Below are positions 35,945 through 43,198 of a DNA stretch of 64,000 nucleotides, piece by piece. A model generated the notes under the pieces. The model had not been told where the DNA came from and did no database searches. It saw only the letters and a list, made by a program, of their open reading frames with translations. Numbering within the stretch: the stretch's first letter is position 1; the number at the start of each line of letters is the position of its first letter. The DNA lies in contig JASLNT010000120.1 of the NCBI GenBank assembly GCA_030745875.1, positions 1-64,000 on the forward strand, read 5' to 3'. The DNA is from Phycisphaerae bacterium. Its GTDB lineage: Bacteria; Planctomycetota; Phycisphaerae; SM23-33. A program made the position numbers and the translations under genes.

Positions 35945-36225
35945 CAGGCGCCTTCCATTTCACCAAAACCGCCGCCAATCAGTTGGGCTATGGCGTCAAC
36001 CGCTTCAGCGGCGTCTTCACCGTCGGCTACTACTCGCAGTATCGTGCCCTTTGCAGCGCCTAGTCGCATGACGGACATGATACTCTTGCCATCGACCGTA
36101 ATTGAGTTGGTGGATAACTCAATCTTGCTGCCAAATCCATTTGCCAATTCCACAAGCTGCATAGCCGGTCTGGCATGCAATCCGTACTTGTTGACAATGC
36201 TGATTTCCTGTTCTGCGGTTGGCAC
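35944..36225 (-). CDS. ptsH: Phosphocarrier protein HPr
   Basis: 93 residues. The phosphorylated His is in KYGLHARPAMQLV. A serine in the KSIMSVMRL segment matches the regulatory Ser46 of Firmicute HPr, so control by an HPr kinase is possible, though no hprK is in the window. It passes phosphate from EI (next gene, overlapping by one base) to an EIIA such as the PtsN-like protein just upstream. The protein has a short C-terminal extension (GGGFGEMEGA). Confidence 0.94.
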   Translation of the reverse strand: MPTAEQEISIVNKYGLHARPAMQLVELANGFGSKIELSTNSITVDGKSIMSVMRLGAAKGTILRVVADGEDAAEAVDAIAQLIGGGFGEMEGA

Positions 36226-36273
36226 GTTGGCGTTCCATTAATGCGGGGTCCTGTTGGGTGATATCCCAGGCGG

Positions 36274-36741
36274 TTACCCCAGTTCGTCGGCTTCATGAAT
36301 AAGGTCTATAATGGCTTCCTTCGTTTCACTCTGTCGGAGGAACTTGCGGAAAATGTCTCTTTGCACATGTTTGAAGATCGCCTCCATTGCCTGGAGGTGC
36401 TCGTCGGGGCTGTCCGGTGACGAAAGCAGCAGTATGACTGAATACACGGGCTTGGAGTCAAGCGAGGCGAAATCGATTCCGCTGCCGGATCTTCCGATTG
36501 TCGCTATCGGTTTCTTTATGCCTTTGAGTTTGGCGTGCGGTAGTGAAACACCCTTGCCTATTCCTGTGGTCGCCTGAGCTTCCCGCGCCTTTATCGCCTC
36601 GATGACCGTATCGACTTTCGCCTTTGCAATGCCGCCGGACTCAGCCAGCGAGGCGACGAGTTCGTCGATTGCCTCATCGCGCGTTCCTGCTTTGAGGTCC
36701 GGGACGATTGCATCTGTGACGATGATGTCTGACAGTTTCAT
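36274..36741 (-). CDS. ptsN: PTS EIIA, PtsN (nitrogen/fructose) type
   Basis: A 155-residue EIIA domain: MKLSDIIVTDAIVPDL, EAIKAREAQATTGIGKGVSLPHAKLKGIKKP with the phosphorylated His in LPHAK, and HLQAMEAIFKHVQRDIFRKFLRQSETKEAIIDLI. It heads the ptsN-ptsH-ptsI set (48-base gap to ptsH). With no permease nearby, it probably regulates other proteins by its phosphorylation state, as PtsN does with potassium uptake and stress responses in other bacteria. A candidate promoter lies at 36862-36891. Confidence 0.88.
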   Translation of the reverse strand: MKLSDIIVTDAIVPDLKAGTRDEAIDELVASLAESGGIAKAKVDTVIEAIKAREAQATTGIGKGVSLPHAKLKGIKKPIATIGRSGSGIDFASLDSKPVYSVILLLSSPDSPDEHLQAMEAIFKHVQRDIFRKFLRQSETKEAIIDLIHEADELG

Positions 36742-36861
36742 TTCTGACTCCTGCGATTATTCCGACGTCGTTGTCTGGTACAGAGACGAGCAATTCGAGC
36801 TCCCGCCGCCATGACCGACTCATTCAGTCGACAAGTCTACCGTTTCTCGGCATCTTTTGCC

Positions 36862-36891
36862 AGTATAGACGGGGAATTTCCGACCGGTGAA
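36862..36891 (-). promoter_or_regulatory. Candidate promoter for ptsN-ptsH-ptsI
   Basis: Read on the minus strand: TTCACC (36886-36891), 18-base spacer, TATACT (36862-36867), about 120 bases before ptsN. Confidence 0.4.
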
Positions 36892-37005
36892 ATGGAGATC
36901 TCAAGGCCATTGCAATCGACTCTGATGAATCTCAGACAAACCGATAACCTTCTCTGTAATAAGATGATGCCGCTATCGGATCATTAAGGCCCGGGTTTCG
37001 GAGCC

Positions 37006-37341
37006 TTATTGCAGGTCGGGCGTCTCGGCATGAGCGTTGCGCGCCGGAGCATGATGATCGCGGACGCGGTCTTTGTGGCGTCGCAGCTGTTCAGCGATCT
37101 TGTGCATGGACTGATCGACGCATGCGTACATGTCTTCATTTCTCGCACTGGCGACGAAAGTGCTCTTTCTGCCGGCGTGAACTACTATTTCTGTCATGGG
37201 TTGATCGGCTTCCATGTCAAGCGTGATTTCTATCGAATGTACGTTATCGTAATATTTGGGCAGTTTTTCAGCCTTAGATTCCACATACTGCCGAAGCGAG
37301 TCTGTAACTTCCATGTGTCTTGCTTCAATAACTATGCTCAC
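37006..37341 (-). CDS. hpf: Ribosome hibernation-promoting factor, short form
   Basis: 111 residues. MSIVIEARHMEVTDSLRQYVESKAEKLPKYYD, then the beta-alpha-beta HPF core with AGRKSTFVASARNEDMYACVDQSMHKIAEQLRRHKDRVRDH. It binds the decoding centre and inactivates ribosomes under stress. The C-terminal dimerisation domain of long HPF is absent. Its start overlaps the stop of the DUF502 gene (ATGA). An imperfect hairpin overlaps its stop (36985-37007). ptsN lies 265 bases downstream, a neighbourhood also common in proteobacteria. Confidence 0.92.
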   Translation of the reverse strand: MSIVIEARHMEVTDSLRQYVESKAEKLPKYYDNVHSIEITLDMEADQPMTEIVVHAGRKSTFVASARNEDMYACVDQSMHKIAEQLRRHKDRVRDHHAPARNAHAETPDLQ

Positions 37342-38117
37342 TCTTGTATCTCCTTGTTATCTGCAGGGACTTTCAGGACATGGCGCTCGGCCGGGGCCTG
37401 AAGTTTGCTGTCTTTCAGTATCTGATTCATCGGCAAGACTACACCGCCACTTACGGTAAAACGAAGTGCCTCATCAATACTGATTGGTAAATCCACAACT
37501 TCATCACGTCTCACTGTTACAGTATAGCCCGTAACGGGCATAGGACTGGACGGAATGAACACAGTTAACATGTCATTGTCTGGTCCCTGAAGTGTTGTCA
37601 TGCCCAAGGACGTTACTAAGCCTAGAGACCATATACCTTTGCGCGGATAGGATACGGCGACCACCCGTGAGAATTCTATCTTACGATCTGAAAAAAGAAG
37701 GTCTGTAACTTGTTTCACCGGAGGATAGACCTGTTTGACAATCGGTAGACGGAAAATACCCCGCTCAACGCGGCGCCAGATCGATCTTCCGATGAAACTG
37801 GCGATAAAACGCCCGAATATGTAAATCCCCACAAAAGCCAGCACAAAACCTATCCATATCAGCCAGTAGGTGTCCCAGACCGATTCCACCGTCCGCCAAG
37901 CTGGTGAGGGACCAGACCAGGACATGGTCTCATGGCTGAACCATGCAACAAACTGTACAACCACCCATTGCGCACCGCGATTAGTGTATTGCCCAATATA
38001 CGTGTGAATGAAGCTGAGCACCCAAATGAGGATCGCCAGCGTCAGAACCGTAGGCAGCACCGCCGCGAGGCCGCGAAAGAAAAAACGCCTGAAATCCTTT
38101 GAAAACTCTCCTGCCAC
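37338..38117 (-). CDS. DUF502 family membrane protein
   Basis: 259 residues. The N-terminus RRFFFRGLAAVLPTVLTLAILIWVLSFI is the DUF502 signature, with a first membrane helix at about 15-37 and a second at about 80-105. The middle contains GRSIWRRVERGIFRLPIVKQVYPPVKQVTDLLF, then VVAVSYPRKGIWSLGLVTS and VFIPSSPMPVTGYTVTVRRDEVVDLPISIDEALRFTVSGGVV, all typical of the family. Its function is unknown. It is translation-coupled to hpf and has a good promoter at 38168-38196. Confidence 0.88.
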   Translation of the reverse strand: MAGEFSKDFRRFFFRGLAAVLPTVLTLAILIWVLSFIHTYIGQYTNRGAQWVVVQFVAWFSHETMSWSGPSPAWRTVESVWDTYWLIWIGFVLAFVGIYIFGRFIASFIGRSIWRRVERGIFRLPIVKQVYPPVKQVTDLLFSDRKIEFSRVVAVSYPRKGIWSLGLVTSLGMTTLQGPDNDMLTVFIPSSPMPVTGYTVTVRRDEVVDLPISIDEALRFTVSGGVVLPMNQILKDSKLQAPAERHVLKVPADNKEIQE

Positions 38118-38436
38118 AGTCTATCCAGTTCCCGTGCTCTTGCCGGGACTTGTTCCCAACCAAAGTAAGTCTAGCCCCTTAACATCCCTGCGTCAAGGCG
38201 CTGACGCATCATATCTGGTGCTTTTGTTCCATATTTACGCGACATCTTGTAACATGTGTAATACAAGCATGTTAAAGTTGGGCTGGATTGCGGAAATGAT
38301 CTGCTGGACTCTGGGTCCGATGGCAACTGCAGCGGGTGTTGGGGACATACTGCCGGTTGGGTGTGATGAACTACCGCCTTTCAATTCAGATTCCGGCGCC
38401 CTATGATTACCGGCATTGCTGAACAGGGAACAGTTT
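38118..38436. other. Intergenic region between DUF502 and the methyltransferase
   Basis: 319 bases separating divergent genes. It holds the DUF502 promoter and an inverted repeat CTTGTA-N10-TACAAG (38246-38251 and 38262-38267), with ACATG/CATGT nested around the same axis. No coding frame or RNA gene is evident. Confidence 0.5.
38168..38196 (-). promoter_or_regulatory. Sigma70-type promoter for DUF502-hpf
   Basis: Minus strand: TTGACG (38191-38196), 17-base spacer, TAGACT (38168-38173), about 50 bases before the DUF502 start. Confidence 0.6.
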
Positions 38437-39204
38437 ATGGCGTCTGATAATGATATCGATACCGCTCCAGAGGTTAAGCCCAAAGCAAGGCCCAGCATAC
38501 ACACCGTGATTCTGGCGTGGTTCTCCGAGCAGACGCGAGGCAAAGTGCTCGACGCCCCGGCGGGATTCGGGCATCTGAGCATGAGACTTCGTGATATGGG
38601 CTTCGAGGTGACTTGCGGGGAAATCGATCCGGAGATATTCGCTGCTCCCGGTCTGGAGGCGGTCTACACGGACCTTAACCGCCGTATCGACGCAGCAGAC
38701 GGCTCATTCGATTACGTAGCCTGTGTCGATGGATTGGAGCACATGACCGATCCGTACACCGCCGTCGCCGAGTTCGCACGCGTTCTAAGACCGGGCGGGA
38801 TGGGCGTATTCTCGATTCCCAACTACACGAACATCGAGCGGCGGATTCGCTTTCTGTTCCGCGGCGTGTTCACCAAGCCGATCTCGACCGAGGCGTACGA
38901 GGATGACGGACGGAATCTGTTTAACTTCCACAATTCTCCGATTACGATAACCATCCTGGAGTTCATGCTGAGAATCAACGGACTGCGGATCGTTGAACTC
39001 AGGCAAAACGCCCCCAAGCGCAAACAGATGCTGTGGTGGCCGCTGGTGGCGTTCATGCGATTGGTGAACTGTTTCAGATCTGAGGCCAAGAAGCGTGAAC
39101 TGCGCACCGACCTTACGCTCGATTCGAAAGTGATCTTGGGGGGCAACAACCTGATCGTAATTGTCCGAAAGACCGCCGACCGGGGCGTTCCAGCCGGCAG
39201 TTGA
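38437..39204 (+). CDS. Class I SAM-dependent methyltransferase
   Basis: 255 residues, start at 38437 with AGGGA 8 bases upstream. Rossmann-type motifs: motif I as KVLDAPAGFGHLSMRL, motif II as VTCGEIDPEIF, DGSFDYVACVDGLEHMTDPYTAVAEFARVLRPGGMGVFSIPN for motifs IV-VI. This UbiE/Methyltransf_11-type layout, with a hydrophobic/basic C-terminal segment (MLWWPLVAFMRLVNCFRSEAKKR), suggests a membrane-associated small-molecule or lipid methylase. Such enzymes often act on glycans or lipids. The substrate is unknown, and no partner genes surround it. Confidence 0.8.
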   Translation: MASDNDIDTAPEVKPKARPSIHTVILAWFSEQTRGKVLDAPAGFGHLSMRLRDMGFEVTCGEIDPEIFAAPGLEAVYTDLNRRIDAADGSFDYVACVDGLEHMTDPYTAVAEFARVLRPGGMGVFSIPNYTNIERRIRFLFRGVFTKPISTEAYEDDGRNLFNFHNSPITITILEFMLRINGLRIVELRQNAPKRKQMLWWPLVAFMRLVNCFRSEAKKRELRTDLTLDSKVILGGNNLIVIVRKTADRGVPAGS

Positions 39205-39249
39205 TCACCGGTTATTTGAGTCGATTTCGATTCGCCCGCCGCCTGTCCG

Positions 39250-42114
39250 CTACGGCGCCTTTGGTCCGGTCGGTGTTGCGGGCTTTCTTAACGTGTCGCC
39301 GCGGGGCGGGGGGTAGTGATAGATCCCAAACCAGCGATGGCTTCCGGTCTGCGGGGCTACTACGCGAAGTTTGGTCTTCTGTCCGCCCTTGAGCATTCCG
39401 GTAGGCACGGTCAGTTTCATGAACCCGACGCGATCCAGCCCGCCGCCCTCGGCGCTTACCGGTATGAAACGAAGCGCTGCGGCGCCGTCGGGGCTCTTCC
39501 AGACGGTTTCCTTGTGGGTGACGGTGAACTTGAGCAATGGTTTGTCTTCCAGGAAGAGTTGGAATTCCGCGGCCGGCTGGCTGATCCAGCCCAGGGCTGC
39601 GATCCAACTGAACGTGTACGCGCCTTTTGGCGGGAGATTCTCCGGGATGGCCTGAGTCAGCCAAACCACCTCCTTCTGGCCTCGGGAGCATCGGGCGTAA
39701 TCCTTGGTCATCCTGCCCACGAACGATCCGTACTGCGCCCTGCCTCCGAATGCGAGCGTTTGGCTCCAGCCGTTGATCTTCGACAGCATCTCCTTCCTGC
39801 GCCGCAGCGTTTCGGGGTCCTGATACGTCGACCCGCGATAGGATCCGTAGAACGGAACGTTCAAATCGATCCACGCGAAGATGCGGCGGCGGCTTTTGGC
39901 GTCCATTTTGAAGCGTTTTTTTCCATTCTTGTCCGGATGGCCGGAGAGAATCAGCTTTGTCAGGCTGCTTGCCGGAGAGCCCCATCTGTTCGGCGTTATG
40001 TCCCTGACGAATCCTTCGCTTCCGGACCAACTGGTGGTGGGGATCCAGTTGACGTAGGGTTTTCGCCCGTGCTTCTTCTGATACTTCTCGGCGTTGCGGG
40101 CCCATCTCCACGGTACGAGCAGATCGTAGGACTTGCAGAAATACGTCGTATGCGCGCCGCTGAAATCGATGTTCCCCGGCTTCTTGACCCCGTCGTGGCA
40201 GCGAAGGCAATATCGATTCCATATGGGTTGCACAATCACCGGATATGAAAAGCCCTCGCCTCCCCACTCCGGAGGGGTGAGATTTCGCAGCCCGCCTGCG
40301 GTCGCCATGGGCCGGCGCCCCGGGCGCGGTGCGGCCAGTCGCGATTCGTGACAGCCGATGCAACTGTGCTTCTCGCCGGGCCTGAACTGCGTCCAGGTCC
40401 GCATTCGCTGGAGAGCTCTGCCCTCGGCGTCGATCGCCATGAAATATATCGGCACGTCGGTCGGGGCCTTGAAATACGCCGATCCGTCGGGCGCTACGTC
40501 CGCGTAACCGCAGACTTTCTTCGCCGCAAAAGTACCATGACCGGACACCACCGAAAACTGGTGGCCGTCAAGGGCGGTCTGTCGCAATTGGTTTCGCGGA
40601 CCGAATTTGGGAAGCTCCTGCACGACGCATATCCGCCTGACTTGTCCTCGCTTGACGTGAGGCAGCAGGCCCTGGTAAACGTCCTGTACAATTACTTCGG
40701 CCCATTTGCCCCCGCGCGAATCCAGCATTGAACGCCGCACCGGCGGCGCTGCGTGAGCCCGGAGCGGACGAGCCGAATAAAAACCCTTCCCGTCCTTCCA
40801 ATCCAGAATTAACCACTCTTCGGTTCCGGCGAAATCGCGCAGCATGACAACACCGTTATGTGAAAAGAGATAGTGTTTCCCGTCGATCGGATACGGAGTC
40901 TCGTAGCGACCCAGGAAATCGCTGTTGGCGCGATATCGATCGACTTTTCCGGTGTCGCACTCGGGTGTCAGGGGCGTAATCGCCGCCTGCGTGTTGTCGC
41001 CGCGGCTCGGATCGATCGCGCCCAAAGCCCCGTCGAGCCAGCCCAGGTGACCGGCGAGCGTGCAAATTACCCGTCGGCTGCCGGGAATCTCCCGGGCGTC
41101 TACGAACGCCTTGGGGGAAAGTACGCGATTACCGTAATACCCGCGCATCATGCTTCCGTCGGGCTCCATCGTCCAGATTCCCTTGGTTGGCTGGACCGGG
41201 CGGTCGACGTATTCCCAGCGAGAGAACATGATCCTCCCGTCACCGGTCACCCTGGGCGAGAAATCCTGAAGATAATTGGCCGATATTCGCCTCTGGGCCC
41301 CACCGTTGCGGTCCATGCGATACATTACGCCCATCGGGGTCCACAAGCACAACGCCCACTGCCTGTCTCGGTTACTGATGAAGACCACGTCGCCGACAGG
41401 AAGCCAGCAGGAGTCATAGTTGTCGTAGTCGCCGCTGGTCAACTGCTTGAGGCCCTTTCCGTCGACCCCGACGCGGTGAACCTGGAAATGCCCGCCGGGC
41501 TTCTTCCAGTTCAGCAGGATCTCCCGCGCGTCAAACGACAGGTCGCAGCGTGCGATCAAACCGCCTCCTGCGTCGACGATTCTCCGCATCTTGTATCCGT
41601 CAGGGCCCGGGATGCACTCGTATATCCCGCCGCCCGGCGAGCCTCCCTTTTCAAAGCGGGGATTGTGGTATTCGTAAACGTGCCCGCTGCGGATCGGGCT
41701 TCGCCGCACCGCCAGCAGACGGTCGACGCCAAGCATGCGCAGGCGAATCCATCTTGCCATGCAGTATGCCCGATCAAAGGCCTTCAGGTACTCCTGAAGG
41801 TCCGCTTTTTCCGCGCCGCGGGAGGATAGTCTCTCCGCAAGTTTCGCTGACGCCTTATCCCAGACCGCCAACCGTTGGGCCAAGCGCGGATCGGAGAACT
41901 TCTTCAGTTCCGCGCCGGACAGCGCCTTGAGTTTCTTCTGCAGCGTCACGATCGCCTTCATCCGCCGCCGGCACTGTTGGCGGACCTTCATGTGCGCCTC
42001 AGCGTCGCTGCTCTTGTCCGCAGCCAGGACCGCCGGCGCCCAGAAGCCAATGGCGACAGTAAGCACGAGCAGCGCGACTTGACGGATGTGTTCACGACAG
42101 GCGATCTGGTTCAT
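39250..42114 (-). CDS. HzsA-related secreted protein with WD40-like repeats and two haem c motifs
   Basis: 954 residues, start at 42114 with GGAG 8 bases upstream and a signal peptide (about 1-31, ending AVLA). A helical segment (35-115) precedes repeats resembling TolB/WD40 blades (residues 150-450, for example FSPRVTGDGRIMFSRWEYVDRP and HLGWLDGALGAIDPSRGDN). Two c-type haem sites follow: CIGCH at about 585 and CLRCH at about 637. The layout matches the HzsA-related family common in planctomycetes. It need not make hydrazine, since no HzsB/C-like genes are present; a periplasmic redox or polysaccharide-related role is as likely. Confidence 0.75.
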   Translation of the reverse strand: MNQIACREHIRQVALLVLTVAIGFWAPAVLAADKSSDAEAHMKVRQQCRRRMKAIVTLQKKLKALSGAELKKFSDPRLAQRLAVWDKASAKLAERLSSRGAEKADLQEYLKAFDRAYCMARWIRLRMLGVDRLLAVRRSPIRSGHVYEYHNPRFEKGGSPGGGIYECIPGPDGYKMRRIVDAGGGLIARCDLSFDAREILLNWKKPGGHFQVHRVGVDGKGLKQLTSGDYDNYDSCWLPVGDVVFISNRDRQWALCLWTPMGVMYRMDRNGGAQRRISANYLQDFSPRVTGDGRIMFSRWEYVDRPVQPTKGIWTMEPDGSMMRGYYGNRVLSPKAFVDAREIPGSRRVICTLAGHLGWLDGALGAIDPSRGDNTQAAITPLTPECDTGKVDRYRANSDFLGRYETPYPIDGKHYLFSHNGVVMLRDFAGTEEWLILDWKDGKGFYSARPLRAHAAPPVRRSMLDSRGGKWAEVIVQDVYQGLLPHVKRGQVRRICVVQELPKFGPRNQLRQTALDGHQFSVVSGHGTFAAKKVCGYADVAPDGSAYFKAPTDVPIYFMAIDAEGRALQRMRTWTQFRPGEKHSCIGCHESRLAAPRPGRRPMATAGGLRNLTPPEWGGEGFSYPVIVQPIWNRYCLRCHDGVKKPGNIDFSGAHTTYFCKSYDLLVPWRWARNAEKYQKKHGRKPYVNWIPTTSWSGSEGFVRDITPNRWGSPASSLTKLILSGHPDKNGKKRFKMDAKSRRRIFAWIDLNVPFYGSYRGSTYQDPETLRRRKEMLSKINGWSQTLAFGGRAQYGSFVGRMTKDYARCSRGQKEVVWLTQAIPENLPPKGAYTFSWIAALGWISQPAAEFQLFLEDKPLLKFTVTHKETVWKSPDGAAALRFIPVSAEGGGLDRVGFMKLTVPTGMLKGGQKTKLRVVAPQTGSHRWFGIYHYPPPRGDTLRKPATPTGPKAP

Positions 42115-42304
42115 AAGCAACACTCCGCGAATCTCCCAGGCGGACCGAGGGTTCGCCTGAATTGGCTTACCGTGCATCTTCAATAATTGTATCCGATACG
42201 GCGTCCCGGGCAAGAAAGCATCTGTCGACATGTCTCAACGCGGTGAGAAATGCCGGCTGACCTGAGATATCGGATCTGGACCGGGATAGAATGTAAGTGT
42301 GCCC

Positions 42305-43198
42305 ATGAAAGTTCTGATTAGCGGATCCTCCGGTATGATCGGTTCGGCGCTGGCGGGTTTTCTCGCCGGGCGAGGTCTCGATGTGCGCAGGCTCGTTCGA
42401 TCCGGACCGGCGGGGTCCGACTGTCTGTGGGAACCGTCCCGCGGTCATATCGAGTTGGATAGCGCCGGCGAGATTGACGTTGTTGTGCACCTGGCGGGCG
42501 AGAACATTGCTTCAGGACGGTGGACCAAAGCCAAGAAGGCCCGCATCGCCGACAGCCGAATCGATGGGACAGACTTGCTGGCCGGAGCCCTGGCGGACGG
42601 ACTGTATCGCCCGAAGTTGTTCATTTCGGCGTCTGCGGTTGGTTACTACGGCCACCCCGGCGACCGGATTGTCGACGAAACTCAGCCGCGAGGACAGGGG
42701 TTCCTGGCGGAGGTGGCGGCCGATTGGGAGGCGGCGGCGGGCCCTGTTGTCGATGCGGGCCTGCGTGTGGTCTTCCTGCGATTGGGAATGGTGCTAGGCG
42801 CCGGCGGCGGGGCGTTGGGGCGCATGCTCGGGCCGTTTCGCTGGGGGCTTGGCGGAGTTATCGGCTCGGGCAGGCAGTACATAAGCTGGGTTTCGCTTCA
42901 GGACGTGCTGGGGATTGTCGCACGGATCATAGACGATTCGAGCATTTCCGGACCGGTCAACGTAGTATCGCCCAATGCGGTGACCAATCGCGAGTTCACC
43001 AAGACGCTCGGAGGCGTGCTTGGCAGGCCGACGTTAGCCCGCATGCCCGCCCTTGCCGCCAGACTGTTGTTCGGACAGATGGCTGATGAATTGCTCGTGC
43101 GCGGCGTCCGCGCCGAGCCGAGAGTGCTTATTGATGCGGGCTATGAGTTCCGTCACCCACAACTCGAAGGGGCGCTGCGCGATATTCTGCACCGTTAG
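42305..43198 (+). CDS. TIGR01777 family epimerase-like oxidoreductase
   Basis: 297 residues of the extended SDR fold: MKVLISGSSGMIGSALAGFLAGRG (NAD(P)-binding), VVVHLAGENIASGRWTKAKKARIADSRIDGTDLL, the SASAVGYYGHPGD segment, AADWEAAAGPVVDAGLRVVFLRLGMVLGAGGGALGRMLGPFRWGLGGVIGSGRQYISWV, and a C-terminal DUF1731-like part (LLVRGVRAEPRVLIDAGYEFRHPQLEGALRDIL). Relatives include the SulA/YfcH family, whose substrate is not settled. It starts 6 bases after a possible GTG start and has no clear ribosome-binding site. It converges with the next gene, sharing the bases TTAG (43195-43198) as both stop codons. Confidence 0.88.
   Translation: MKVLISGSSGMIGSALAGFLAGRGLDVRRLVRSGPAGSDCLWEPSRGHIELDSAGEIDVVVHLAGENIASGRWTKAKKARIADSRIDGTDLLAGALADGLYRPKLFISASAVGYYGHPGDRIVDETQPRGQGFLAEVAADWEAAAGPVVDAGLRVVFLRLGMVLGAGGGALGRMLGPFRWGLGGVIGSGRQYISWVSLQDVLGIVARIIDDSSISGPVNVVSPNAVTNREFTKTLGGVLGRPTLARMPALAARLLFGQMADELLVRGVRAEPRVLIDAGYEFRHPQLEGALRDILHR

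Noticed and set aside
40873-41829. A 318-codon plus-strand frame
   Set aside because: Opposite strand of the HzsA-related gene; low-quality residue pattern.
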